In this document: in pieces, positions 1 to 7,194 of the stretch
Layout: each line of letters opens with the position of its first letter
Position numbering within the stretch: position 1 is the stretch's first letter
Assembly (NCBI GenBank): GCA_945860375.1
Contig: CAMAQR010000084.1
Coordinates: forward strand, 1-12,189
Source of the DNA: Pseudorhodobacter antarcticus
GTDB lineage: Bacteria; Pseudomonadota; Alphaproteobacteria; Rhodobacterales; Rhodobacteraceae
Reading direction: 5' to 3'
Length of the DNA stretch: 12,189 bases
Made by a program: the position numbers and the translations under genes
Notes under the pieces: model-generated
Seen by the model: the letters and a program-made list of their open reading frames with translations, nothing else
What the model was told of the DNA's origin: nothing
Databases searched by the model: none

Positions 1-82
1 GGAAATCGCAGCAATCGTCAAGATTGATGAAATATTGGCCCGTGGACGCGCCGAACACGCCAACCTTATCCTCGCAGCTTGA
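1..82 (+). CDS. C-terminal end of an unidentified protein (partial)
   Basis: An open frame enters from the left edge and stops with TGA at 80-82. It gives 26 residues beginning EIAAIVKIDEILARGR and ending LILAA. The composition (alternating Ala, Ile, Leu with charged residues, helix-like) and the codon use look like real coding sequence. A stem-loop follows the stop closely. No start codon is visible because the gene begins outside the window. The tail is too short to assign to a family and I do not recognise it. The call rests only on frame quality and position, so a chance frame remains possible. Confidence 0.45.
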   Translation, partial: EIAAIVKIDEILARGRAEHANLILAA

Positions 83-90
83 ACAACTTG

Positions 91-117
91 ACCGCGCGGG
101 CTTACGGCCCGGTCGGT
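91..117 (+). terminator. Stem-loop after the first partial gene (weak terminator candidate)
   Basis: CGGGC (97-101) pairs with GCCCG (107-111) around the loop TTACG. Outer arms ACCG (91-94) and CGGT (114-117) add four pairs across a 2x2 internal loop. It begins 8 nt after the TGA at 80-82. There is no T-tract behind it, so it may protect an mRNA 3' end rather than terminate on its own. Confidence 0.35.
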
Positions 118-218
118 GCCATAACTCTGGCTACCATTGCCTGTCGCAAGGGAACTTCTCGTGGTTGTACGGGGGCTGTGCGGCCTGGTCGCCGATGGAC
201 CAATCCACGAGATCTGTT

Positions 219-237
219 GCCGTGCGCGGCTTTTTTT
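219..237 (+). terminator. Short GC hairpin followed by seven T
   Basis: GCCG (219-222) pairs with CGGC (227-230) around TGCG, immediately followed by T7 (231-237). The layout is that of an intrinsic terminator, but the stem is only four pairs, which is short for an efficient one. It lies in the gene-free gap between the left-edge gene and the regulator. Confidence 0.35.
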
Positions 238-356
238 GCGAACCCAAGGCAATGGCTTGAAACCTGAGGTCAGCCTTCCTCGGGCGAAAAAATGCCGAAC
301 TGCAGATTGTCCTTTGAGTGTCTGGTCCGGGCATCCGTCAATACCACACAGAATCG

Positions 357-385
357 TTGAAATTTTGTATTTTTTCACTTAACAT
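357..385 (+). promoter_or_regulatory. Sigma-70-type promoter for the XRE/cupin regulator
   Basis: TTGAAA (357-362, five of six to the -35 consensus) and TAACAT (380-385) are separated by exactly 17 nt in a locally AT-rich stretch. A transcript would begin near 391-393, giving a leader of about 20 nt before the start codon at 412. The -10 box lies inside an inverted repeat, which suggests repression. Confidence 0.6.
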
Positions 386-394
386 TTTTTAAGT
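377..394. promoter_or_regulatory. Inverted repeat overlapping the -10 box (candidate operator)
   Basis: ACTTAA (377-382) and TTAAGT (389-394) are perfect inverted arms with a 6-nt spacer CATTTT. They cover the -10 box and the expected transcription start. This is a usual place and size for an operator of a dimeric HTH protein, and the XRE regulator encoded just downstream is the natural candidate. Binding is inferred, and the AT-rich composition makes a chance repeat possible. Confidence 0.4.
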
Positions 395-411
395 TTCGCT
401 TGGAGTAGATG

Positions 412-1056
412 ATGGAGAGCCAGCCCGATCAACCCGTGACTCGCGACGTTGAAGCGGAAACCGTTCGCATTATGGCCGAGCGGTTGCGCCGCTTGCGAAA
501 GGCCAATCGGCTGTCACTGCGTCAACTGGCGGATGCCACGGGAACCTCTGCCAGCTTTCTCAGCCAGTTGGAGCGCGGGCTCAGTGGTGCAAGCACCTCG
601 ACCCTGATTCGTATTGCCAACTGTTTCGGAACAAGTATTTCCGAGTTGTTTGCGGGTGCAGAAGGCGGAAGGGATCCGGTGCTGCGCCGCCACATGCGTC
701 CAGCTTTACCGGTGACAAACGGTCAGCGCAAAATGTTGCTGTCGCGTCGCCCGCTGACTCACTTCGAGACCTACATTGCGGAATTTGACGTGGGTGGCTC
801 CAGTGGGGACGACCCATACACCCATGGTGACAGCCACGAGATGATTTTGGTCCTGCGCGGAAGGATCCGGCTGGAGTTGGGTGGTGACAGCCATGAGTTG
901 GACGAAGGCGACAGCATGGAATACGCAACTTCTGTGCCGCACCGAGTGGTCAATATCGCTGATGACTCGGCTGAAGTGCTGTTCATGATTTCTCCGCCCA
1001 CATCAACTTCCAAATATGTGGACGGCTTTCGAAGCAAGATTGGCGGAACCGACTGA
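412..1056 (+). CDS. XRE-family transcriptional regulator with C-terminal cupin domain (PuuR-like)
   Basis: A 214-residue DNA-binding regulator. An N-terminal XRE-type helix-turn-helix spans about residues 22-80, with the recognition region SLRQLADATGTSASFLSQLE. A C-terminal cupin spans about 123-194, with HGDSHEMILVLRGRIRLELG and a later PHRVVN. The family (PuuR, SinR-cupin type) usually represses catabolic and uptake genes and releases DNA when the cupin binds a small ligand. The start at 412 is preferred to the adjacent ATG at 409 because GGAG (402-405) lies 6 nt before it and only 3 nt before 409. It sits 51 nt upstream of a binding-protein gene on the same strand, so it probably controls the transporter/oxidase operon and, given the repeat in its promoter, itself. 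Domain assignment is firm; the ligand is unknown, with an amine or amino acid inferred from the neighbours. Confidence 0.9.
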   Translation: MESQPDQPVTRDVEAETVRIMAERLRRLRKANRLSLRQLADATGTSASFLSQLERGLSGASTSTLIRIANCFGTSISELFAGAEGGRDPVLRRHMRPALPVTNGQRKMLLSRRPLTHFETYIAEFDVGGSSGDDPYTHGDSHEMILVLRGRIRLELGGDSHELDEGDSMEYATSVPHRVVNIADDSAEVLFMISPPTSTSKYVDGFRSKIGGTD

Positions 1057-1094
1057 TCTTGTAATACATTGATACACAATAAAAAAAATCCAAC

Positions 1095-1100
1095 GGGAGG
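1095..1100 (+). promoter_or_regulatory. Ribosome binding site fixing the start of the first binding protein
   Basis: GGGAGG lies 7 nt before the ATG at 1108. An in-frame ATG at 1069 lies upstream but would add 13 polar residues before the signal peptide and has no such site. The Shine-Dalgarno match therefore settles the start at 1108. Confidence 0.7.
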
Positions 1101-1107
1101 ACATACG

Positions 1108-2178
1108 ATGAACCACACCAGAACTTTTGGGCTTGCTGCAGTGGCAGCAATCGGAATGGCAGGCGCCGCCTTTGCTGAAGGCGCTGTGGCGGGAGAGACC
1201 GCAGAAGGATCTCTGGCAGGCAAGACCCTGACCTTTGTGTCCTATGGCGGTATTTATCAGGATGGCCAGCTTAAGGCGCTGCAAGATTTCGTCACGAAAT
1301 CAGGCGTGACCTTGCTGTCTGACGGACCGACTGAAAATGCCAAGATCCAGGCTCAGGTGGAAGCCCAGAACGTGATGTGGGATGTTGTCGATACTGGCGA
1401 CTTTGCACCGTTCGTGCACTGCGGCACTCTGTTCCAAAAGCTTGATTTCACCAAGATCGACGTGTCAAAGATTCCGCCAGGACAGGTGGGCGAGTGCAGC
1501 GTTCCGGCGATGAACTACGCGGTTATGTTTTTGTATAACAAGGATAAATACAAAGACAACCCGCCTGTGAACTGGGCCGACTTCTTTGATATCGAGAAAT
1601 TCCCGGGCACTCGCGGTATTCCCGGTTATGCCGACCCAGAAGGCTTTATGGTCGAACTGGGCCTGCTGGCCGATGGCGTGCCGAAAGACCAGATGTTTCC
1701 GGCTGACATTGATCGCGGGCTGAACAAGTGGCGCTCGATCCGTGAAAATCTGGTGCCGTGGACGACCGGAGCCGAAAGCCAGCAGATGCTGGAATCCGGT
1801 GAAGCGGATATGGTTATGGTCTGGTCGGGCCGGGGCAAGGCCGCGTTGGCCAATGGGGCGAACTACGCGCCTGTCTGGCAAGACTGGATTGTCGTCAAAG
1901 ACCAACTCGCCATTCCGATCGGCGTCAAGGATACCGACGCCTCTCACGCCCTGATCAACGCTTATTTGGGCAAACAAGCGCAAGAAGTGATGGCGCAAGA
2001 AACCTCATATTCGCCGATTAACGTCGATGCTCTGCCTGAAGTGGATGAGTTGACGGCGCAATTCATGACCAATACTGCGGAAAAGCAGGCTATGGCTTAT
2101 AACCAGAACGTCGAATTCTGGGTCGCCAACTATGAGACGCTCAGTGCCAAATGGGCTGAGTTTGTCGTGGGCAACTGA
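1108..2178 (+). CDS. Periplasmic solute-binding protein of a polyamine/opine-class ABC importer
   Basis: A 356-residue secreted binding protein, PotD/PotF-like in family (bacterial extracellular solute-binding superfamily), that captures the ligand in the periplasm for the permeases encoded next. Residues 1-23 form a signal peptide (positive start, hydrophobic core, AFA cleavage site before E24). The mature part opens with TLTFVSYGG and contains LLSDGPTENAKIQAQVEA, then EKFPGTRG, LLADGV and GAESQQMLESGEA. These motifs recur in the second binding protein of this window. It has exactly two cysteines, at 105 and 130, placed to form one disulfide; the paralogue has none. It is the first gene of the uptake operon and is followed by a strong stem-loop before the permease gene. 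The ligand cannot be read from sequence: polyamine, opine and amino-acid-like amines are all possible, and oxidase context favours an amine. Confidence 0.88.
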   Translation: MNHTRTFGLAAVAAIGMAGAAFAEGAVAGETAEGSLAGKTLTFVSYGGIYQDGQLKALQDFVTKSGVTLLSDGPTENAKIQAQVEAQNVMWDVVDTGDFAPFVHCGTLFQKLDFTKIDVSKIPPGQVGECSVPAMNYAVMFLYNKDKYKDNPPVNWADFFDIEKFPGTRGIPGYADPEGFMVELGLLADGVPKDQMFPADIDRGLNKWRSIRENLVPWTTGAESQQMLESGEADMVMVWSGRGKAALANGANYAPVWQDWIVVKDQLAIPIGVKDTDASHALINAYLGKQAQEVMAQETSYSPINVDALPEVDELTAQFMTNTAEKQAMAYNQNVEFWVANYETLSAKWAEFVVGN

Positions 2179-2187
2179 TGCATATTG

Positions 2188-2210
2188 CGCCGGGGCTTCT
2201 GGCCCCGGCG
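2188..2210 (+). terminator. Strong intercistronic stem-loop after the first binding-protein gene
   Basis: CGCCGGGGC (2188-2196) pairs perfectly with GCCCCGGCG (2202-2210) around the loop TTCTG, and is followed by the T-rich TTCTTGTC. It lies 9 nt after the stop codon and about 38 nt before the permease start. Such hairpins commonly act as partial terminators or block 3' decay, so the binding protein is made in excess over the membrane parts. The structure is seen directly; the role is inferred. Confidence 0.7.
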
Positions 2211-2248
2211 TTCTTGTCAACGCTCGCTTGCGTCGCTGAAAGGCCATC

Positions 2249-3097
2249 ATGTCATCTAAACCTGCACCGCGCGCTTCCCGCGGGCCGCTTTACCTAACCC
2301 TGCCGGCACTTGCCGTTCTGATTCTGGCGATGGCGGTGCCGCTTGGCGTGATTGTCTTGCGCAGTTTCATGGAACCCGAGCCGGGGTTTGCGAACTATGT
2401 CTGGTTCTTTCAGACCAAAGTGAACATCACGGTGTTGCTGCGCACATTTTCCATTGCCTCCTGGGTGACCGTTTGCTGCGTGCTGGCGGCTTATCCCTAC
2501 GCCTTTGCGATGTCCGTTGCTGGGCCGCGCCTTCGGCTGGCACTGATTATGTGCGTGTTGGTGCCATTCTGGGTTTCAGGTGTGGTGAGAACGTTGGCTT
2601 GGGTGATCTTGTTGCAGGATTCCGGGGTTATCAATCGGGTTCTCTTGTCTATGGGGTTCGAGAAGGTGCGCCTGATCAGAACTCAACTGGGCGTTACAAT
2701 AGGAATGACCCAAGTCCTGCTGCCTTTCATGATCATGCCTCTCTATGCCGTCATGCGCGGCATTGATCTGCGTTTGTTGCAAGCTGCCCGGAGCCTTGGG
2801 GCGCATCCAATCAAGACCTTCTTCCAGATCTACCTGCCGCTTTCTCTGCCTGGGGTATTTGCTGGGGCGACAATCGTCTTCATCCTGGCGCTTGGGTTCT
2901 ACATCACGCCGCTGCTGCTGGGCGGTCCGCAATCAACCATGCTGTCAACGCTGATACAGCAACAGGTTTTGTCCTTGCTGAATTGGGGACGGGGCGGGGC
3001 AATGGGTGTGGTGCTGCTGATCGTGACCTTTGGTATTCTTGGGGCCGCCAGTCCGTTCATGCGGCGGAAGTATCAATTGAGCGGGGGAAGTCGATGA
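2249..3097 (+). CDS. ABC transporter permease, PotB/PotH-like
   Basis: A 282-residue inner-membrane permease with about six hydrophobic segments, the first at about residues 15-38. It has the cytoplasmic EAA-type coupling loop near residues 177-200 (LLQAARSLGAHPIKTFFQIY followed by LPLSLPG), which docks on the ATPase. It pairs with the next gene to form the channel, matching the PotB/PotC arrangement. AAAGG (2239-2243) lies 5 nt before the ATG. The 3' end overlaps the next gene by 4 bp (ATGA), implying translational coupling. Length and topology are normal for the family. Confidence 0.9.
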   Translation: MSSKPAPRASRGPLYLTLPALAVLILAMAVPLGVIVLRSFMEPEPGFANYVWFFQTKVNITVLLRTFSIASWVTVCCVLAAYPYAFAMSVAGPRLRLALIMCVLVPFWVSGVVRTLAWVILLQDSGVINRVLLSMGFEKVRLIRTQLGVTIGMTQVLLPFMIMPLYAVMRGIDLRLLQAARSLGAHPIKTFFQIYLPLSLPGVFAGATIVFILALGFYITPLLLGGPQSTMLSTLIQQQVLSLLNWGRGGAMGVVLLIVTFGILGAASPFMRRKYQLSGGSR

Positions 3098-3882
3098 AAT
3101 TGAATATGCCTCGCCTCTTGTTAAGCTTGACCTGCTTGTTGATTGCAATCTGGCTGGTGGCACCGACCTTTGTCATCATCCCAATGTCTTTTGCGGGCAA
3201 AAAATCATTGGTCTTCCCGCCGCAAGGGTTTTCGCTGCAGTGGTACGAGAACTTTTTCACCAATCCGCAGTGGATCGGAAGCCTGATAGTGTCGGCAAAG
3301 GTCGCAGTGATGGTTTCCGTGGTTGCGACAGTGATCGGCACCATGGCAGCCATCGGAATAGAACGCATGAAGGGTCGCGGGGCCGGCATTATCCGCGCCG
3401 TGCTGATCACGCCGATGATCGTGCCAGGCGTGGTGCTGGCCGTGGGTATTTACGCTGTCTATCTGGATACACGACTTGTCGGCACTTGGACAGGCTATGT
3501 GCTGGCACACACGCTTCTGGCGATCCCGTTCGTGGTGATTGCGGTTGGCGCAAATCTGGCCGTCTTCGATGAGCGTCTGGAAACGGCGGCAGCAAGCCTT
3601 GGGGCCTCGCGGCTTACCACGTTCTTCACCATCACTTTGCCGCTGATCCTGCCGGGTATTCTGTCGGGCGCGCTTTTTGCGTTCGTCACATCGTTTGATG
3701 AGGTGATCGTGTCGCTGTTCATCACCAGTCCGCAGTTGAAAACCCTGCCGGTTCAGATCTTCTCATCCATGACCCGCGACGCCGATCCCACGGTTGCGGC
3801 TGTGGGGTCGCTAATTCTCCTTGCCACGTCACTGATCATCGGGCTGGGACTATTCTTCGGAATGCGGGGGCGCAGGGTATGA
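3094..3882 (+). CDS. ABC transporter permease, PotC/PotI-like
   Basis: A 262-residue second permease with about six membrane segments. After the first segment it carries VFPPQGFSLQWYENFF, a stretch typical of PotC/PotI-type permeases. The EAA loop lies around residues 160-190 (TAAASLGASRLTTFFTITLP). The start at 3094 is chosen because it overlaps the previous stop as ATGA and follows a purine-rich GGGGGAAG; an upstream in-frame ATG at 2983 would overlap the first permease by more than 100 nt. It ends in another ATGA overlap with the ATPase gene. It forms the membrane pore with the previous permease. Confidence 0.9.
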   Translation: MKLNMPRLLLSLTCLLIAIWLVAPTFVIIPMSFAGKKSLVFPPQGFSLQWYENFFTNPQWIGSLIVSAKVAVMVSVVATVIGTMAAIGIERMKGRGAGIIRAVLITPMIVPGVVLAVGIYAVYLDTRLVGTWTGYVLAHTLLAIPFVVIAVGANLAVFDERLETAAASLGASRLTTFFTITLPLILPGILSGALFAFVTSFDEVIVSLFITSPQLKTLPVQIFSSMTRDADPTVAAVGSLILLATSLIIGLGLFFGMRGRRV

Positions 3883-4997
3883 CGATTGACACAGCCACAA
3901 AAGGCGCCGCCATTGAGATTCGGGGTGTCAGCAAATTCTACGGCAGTTTTACTGCCTTGGATGATATCAACCTGCGGGTCGAGCCGGGTGAGTTCATGAC
4001 GTTCCTGGGCCCCTCGGGTTCGGGCAAGACCACGACGTTGAACCTGATTGCCGGATTCACCGAACTCAGCGGCGGTGACATTCGCTTGGGAGAACAGTCC
4101 ATCGGCCATGTCCCGGCGCATAAGCGCAACATCGGCGTGGTGTTTCAGCATTATGCGCTGTTCCCGCATATGAGCGTGGCGCAGAATGTGGCCTATCCGC
4201 TGAAACAACGCGGCATCATCAAGGCCGACCGTGCCCGGGCCGTCGATCGGGCCTTGCAAAAGGTGCAACTGGATAAATTCGCGCATCGCTACCCCAGCGA
4301 GCTTTCGGGCGGCCAGCAGCAGCGCGTGGCTTTGGCGCGCGCGATGGTCTTCACTCCGTCGCTATTGCTGATGGATGAGCCATTGGGTGCGCTGGATAAG
4401 AAACTGCGCGAGGTGCTGCAACTTGAAATTCGTCGTATCCACCGCGAGCTCGGGTCGACCTTTGTGTATGTCACCCATGACCAAGAGGAAGCCTTGGTGT
4501 TGTCCGACCGGATTGCGGTGTTCAACAAAGGCCGAATAGAACAAGTCGGCAGCGGGCATCAGCTTTACACACGACCAGAGACATTGTTCGTCGGCCAGTT
4601 TATTGGCGAAAGCTCGGTCCTGCGGGGGGTGCATTGCACAGCGGGGGCTGAAACAGCGCTGACGGTGGCGGGTGAGACGTTGGTGGTGCCCGGACAGGCC
4701 AAGACTGACGCGGCGCATGTCATTCTGCTGCGCCCTGAGAACGTTATGGTTCAGCCCTTCGGCACAGGCCCAAAGAACGGAATGACCAATATTCTCGGCG
4801 GCACAGTCCGTGAAAAGCTCTACTTGGGCGCCGCGATGAAATACGAAGTAGCGCTGGCGGATGGCAGCCATGTCGTCGCCCGCACCCCCACCCAAGGCCA
4901 GCCTTTCGCAATCGGCAGTGCTGTGGAACTGGCCTGGAACCCAAAGGATGGCACGCTTCTGGCCGATGACGGCTCGACTGCGGGACATGAAGGATAA
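3879..4997 (+). CDS. ABC transporter ATP-binding protein, PotA-like
   Basis: A 372-residue cytoplasmic ATPase that powers the importer. All nucleotide-binding motifs are intact: Walker A GPSGSGKTT (residues 44-52), Q-loop Q90 in VFQHYALFPH, signature LSGGQ (142-146), Walker B LLLMDE (162-167), and switch His200 in VTHDQEEAL. Residues from about 240 onward form a TOBE-type regulatory domain (RPENVMV, later REKLYLGAAMKYEVAL), as in PotA/MalK/FbpC-type subunits. Translation is coupled to the permease by an ATGA overlap. The FAD oxidoreductase gene starts 4 nt after its stop. Confidence 0.93.
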   Translation: MTIDTATKGAAIEIRGVSKFYGSFTALDDINLRVEPGEFMTFLGPSGSGKTTTLNLIAGFTELSGGDIRLGEQSIGHVPAHKRNIGVVFQHYALFPHMSVAQNVAYPLKQRGIIKADRARAVDRALQKVQLDKFAHRYPSELSGGQQQRVALARAMVFTPSLLLMDEPLGALDKKLREVLQLEIRRIHRELGSTFVYVTHDQEEALVLSDRIAVFNKGRIEQVGSGHQLYTRPETLFVGQFIGESSVLRGVHCTAGAETALTVAGETLVVPGQAKTDAAHVILLRPENVMVQPFGTGPKNGMTNILGGTVREKLYLGAAMKYEVALADGSHVVARTPTQGQPFAIGSAVELAWNPKDGTLLADDGSTAGHEG

Positions 4998-5001
4998 AGA
5001 T

Positions 5002-6390
5002 ATGGACGCGAAGAAGAACGGCGATGTTTCTTTCTGGTTTGCCGATACGGGTGGGATTCCCGGCTATCGGGCAGCGTTGCCCGGCGATATCGACGTCGAT
5101 GTCTGCATCGTAGGGGCGGGATTTACCGGGTTGTGGACGGCCTACTATCTGAAAAAGGCGAACCCCGACCTGTCGATTGCGATTATTGAGAAAGAGTTCG
5201 CGGGCTACGGTGCCTCCGGGCGCAATGGCGGTTGGTGTTCCGGTGGATTTTCCTGGAACCGGTCAAAGTATCTTTCGACCGGAACCCGTGAAAGCGTGAT
5301 CGACTTCGAGCGCCAGTTGCGCGGAACGGTGGAAGAGGTGATCCGTGTCTGCGAGGCCGAAGGCATCGACGCAAACATTCGGCGCACCGATTGCCTGACC
5401 TTTGCCTGCACCCCCGCTCAGATGCAGCGGCTGCGCGCCGATCAGGCGGATGACATGGCCTGGGAAGTGCCAGCCGAGCGCAGCCATCTGATCGGTGCTG
5501 CCGAAGCCGCTGAACGCATCCGCATCAAGGGTGTGCAGGGCGCTTTGGTGACGGGAGGCGTGGCACGGGTGCAACCGGCCAAACTGGTGCGTGGTCTGGC
5601 CGAAGTGGTAACCCGAAAGGGCGTCACAATCTATGAGCAGACCACCGTCACCGGGATCAGCAAGGGCCGGGTCGCCACCAACCGTGGAACGGTGACTGCG
5701 CACAGGATCGTGCGAGCAACAGAAGGCTTCACCCATGGCATCTCCGGAAACGAGCGCGAATGGATACCGCTGAACAGCGCCATCGTGGTGACTGAACCGG
5801 TCCCAGATGCGATGTGGGACGAACTGGGCTGGAGTGGCTACGAGGTGTTTGGCGATGCGTCGCACGCGTATTGTTACGCGCAGCGCACGCAAGATAACCG
5901 TATCGCCATGGGTGGGCGCGGGGTGCCGTATCGGTTCGGCTCCAAAACCGATGTGAACGGCGAGACCCAGACTGAAACCGTCGAAAAGTTGAAGGGCATT
6001 CTGTATCGGATGCTGCCCCAGACTCGCAATCTGAAGCTAGACCACGCTTGGTGTGGTGTTCTGGGCGTGCCGCGCGACTGGTGCACAACGGCGGGTCTTG
6101 ATCCGCAGACGGGCATCGCCTGGGCGGGCGGCTATGTTGGGCTTGGGGTGTCCACTTCCAACTTTTCGGGACAGACACTGGCGGATCTGCTGCTGGACAA
6201 ACAGACCGAGCGCACGACCCTGCCTTGGGTGAACCGCAAGCCGCGCAAATGGGAGGTCGAGCCGTTGCGCTGGCTGGGCATCCACGGCATGTATTGGCTT
6301 TACAATTTGGCCGACCGGCGTGAGGCAGCAAGTGGTGGGCAGCGCACATCGCGACTTGCGACGCTTGCCAACCGCATCACTGGCCGTTGA
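5002..6390 (+). CDS. FAD-dependent amine/amino-acid oxidoreductase (DAO family, DadA/PuuB-like)
   Basis: A 462-residue cytoplasmic flavoenzyme. A dinucleotide-binding fold is visible at VDVCIVGAGFTGLWTAYYL (GxGxxG at 38-43), with acidic E63 ending the second strand to hold the FAD ribose. It is followed by GASGRNGGW (70-78), typical of glycine/D-amino acid oxidase and gamma-glutamylputrescine oxidase relatives. Near the C-terminus, WAGGYVGLGVSTSN with SGQTLADLLL is the second flavin-contacting region. The start at 5002 is preferred because AGGA (4991-4994) lies 7 nt before it; ATG 4987 is in frame but lacks a good site. Co-transcription with the importer suggests it oxidises the imported amine or its derivative, giving an aldehyde or keto acid. 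The exact substrate is not determinable, and a sarcosine/glycine-oxidase-like role is an alternative. Confidence 0.88.
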   Translation: MDAKKNGDVSFWFADTGGIPGYRAALPGDIDVDVCIVGAGFTGLWTAYYLKKANPDLSIAIIEKEFAGYGASGRNGGWCSGGFSWNRSKYLSTGTRESVIDFERQLRGTVEEVIRVCEAEGIDANIRRTDCLTFACTPAQMQRLRADQADDMAWEVPAERSHLIGAAEAAERIRIKGVQGALVTGGVARVQPAKLVRGLAEVVTRKGVTIYEQTTVTGISKGRVATNRGTVTAHRIVRATEGFTHGISGNEREWIPLNSAIVVTEPVPDAMWDELGWSGYEVFGDASHAYCYAQRTQDNRIAMGGRGVPYRFGSKTDVNGETQTETVEKLKGILYRMLPQTRNLKLDHAWCGVLGVPRDWCTTAGLDPQTGIAWAGGYVGLGVSTSNFSGQTLADLLLDKQTERTTLPWVNRKPRKWEVEPLRWLGIHGMYWLYNLADRREAASGGQRTSRLATLANRITGR

Positions 6391-6436
6391 AAGCGGTGCA
6401 ATATCCTGCACCGCATCCGCAAGCATTGGAGAAGAC

Positions 6437-6802
6437 ATGATCGACCTATCCGTTTTCATCGGCCTCGCCGGGATCGACATTGGCGCGCTTGCCGACAAGC
6501 CCACCACGCTCACGCCGGGTCAGAAAGAGGCGGCCACGTCGCTTTGGGTATCGCCCGATGGCGCATTGGATATCGGGGTCTGGGAATGTTCGCCCGGCAG
6601 CTTTACCGCAGACCGATCAGCGGCGGCCGAGTTCTGCCACTTTCTAAAAGGCAAGATCGTGATGACTCAACTGGACGGCACCCGCCGCGAGTTGGGGCCG
6701 GGCGATGCCATCATGCTTCCGCGCGGCTGGAAAGGCACTTGGGAGATTCTTGAGCATACCCGCAAGATCTATGTGCTTTTCGAGGATCGACTCCAAGGTT
6801 GA
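6437..6802 (+). CDS. Small cupin protein, Cupin_3 (DUF861) type
   Basis: A 121-residue single-domain cupin. The barrel covers about residues 45-118: a first strand region around LDIGVWECSPGSFTADR, the turn EFCHFLKGKIVMT, then ELGPGDAIMLPRGWKGTWEI, a motif characteristic of the Cupin_3 / ureidoglycine-aminohydrolase-like group. The classical HxH metal pair of cupin motif 1 is not evident, so metal-dependent catalysis is uncertain. GGAGA (6428-6432) lies 4 nt before the ATG; an in-frame ATG at 6320 would run back into the oxidoreductase gene. It sits 46 nt after the oxidoreductase, and small cupins are frequent partners of DAO-type oxidases in amine-use clusters. Its biochemical role is unproven. 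Confidence 0.82.
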   Translation: MIDLSVFIGLAGIDIGALADKPTTLTPGQKEAATSLWVSPDGALDIGVWECSPGSFTADRSAAAEFCHFLKGKIVMTQLDGTRRELGPGDAIMLPRGWKGTWEILEHTRKIYVLFEDRLQG

Positions 6803-7194
6803 TTGACTTGGGTGTTTTTGCCGCTCTGTTGATGGCGTGGATGTCCTCTCCTTCTGTGATGGCTTAAACAATCATCACATTGGCATATTGCGATGGCGTC
6901 AGGAGGGCCATCCAAGCCATCAACAGAGCCGTTGAGTAGCACGACATCGGGCGGCGGTCCCATTGTCTGATCGTGCAGTTTTCAATTCCCGATGCTCCTG
7001 AGCATGATGAACTTGTAGCCGCCCTGGGGGCCTCGACGGGCAGGCGTCCGCACCACCGGATCGGGGATCGGCCGAAAATGGATAACCCAGCGGGCGTCTG
7101 ATCGAAAAGGTGGGTGGCCAGTTCTGAAAACTGACAGCAAGGGTCACCGGCACCAGCAAGGACCATCCCCCTTTCGGCGGTTCCTTAGCAGTCA
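6803..7194. other. 392-bp gene-free stretch with inverted repeats
   Basis: No convincing gene is seen between the convergent cupin and decarboxylase-family genes. A long imperfect inverted repeat occupies 6823-6929. A smaller bulged hairpin lies at 7158-7186 (AAGGACC against GGTTCCTT). A minus-strand open frame without a start codon runs through the middle and ends with the tail GGYKFIMLRSIGN at TGA 6982-6984. It could be the end of a decayed gene, but I do not recognise it. The disordered content suggests a scar of past insertion or deletion. Confidence 0.4.
6823..6929. repeat. Long imperfect inverted repeat (24-bp arms)
   Basis: Arms 6823-6846 and 6906-6929 pair at 22 of 24 positions, including 14 uninterrupted pairs at the outer end (GCTCTGTTGATGGC). 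Inside is a 59-nt loop holding a second perfect 7-bp inverted repeat, TGTGATG (6855-6861) with CATCACA (6873-6879). It starts 20 nt after the cupin stop. It could form a large RNA hairpin ending the operon transcript, or be the remains of a small inverted-repeat mobile element. No T-tract follows either arm closely. Confidence 0.5.

Larger units (their letters stand above)
83..356. other. Gene-free stretch upstream of the regulator
   Basis: No convincing coding frame is seen on either strand. The short frames present have no ribosome binding site and unnatural composition. Apart from the two stem-loops described separately (91-117 and 219-237), nothing recognisable is found here. Confidence 0.5.

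Noticed and set aside
1059..1080. AT-rich segment before the first binding-protein gene, checked for a separate promoter and for a partial palindrome (TTGT...ACAA).
   Set aside because: No -35/-10 pair with acceptable spacing is present, and the palindrome matches only at its ends.
1465..1998. Long open frame antisense to the first binding-protein gene (similar ones lie antisense to the permeases, ATPase and oxidoreductase).
   Set aside because: It mirrors a well-supported gene in GC-rich DNA, has no ribosome site and unnatural composition, so it is a shadow frame.
2983..3093. Upstream in-frame extension of the second permease starting at 2983.
   Set aside because: It would overlap the preceding permease by over 100 nt and adds a hydrophilic, non-conserved leader. 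The ATGA overlap start at 3094 fits far better.
7158..7186. Hairpin just beyond the decarboxylase-family gene, considered as its intrinsic terminator.
   Set aside because: The stem is bulged and the minus-strand sequence after it is CCTTGCTGG, with no T-tract, so it is noted only as part of the gene-free stretch.
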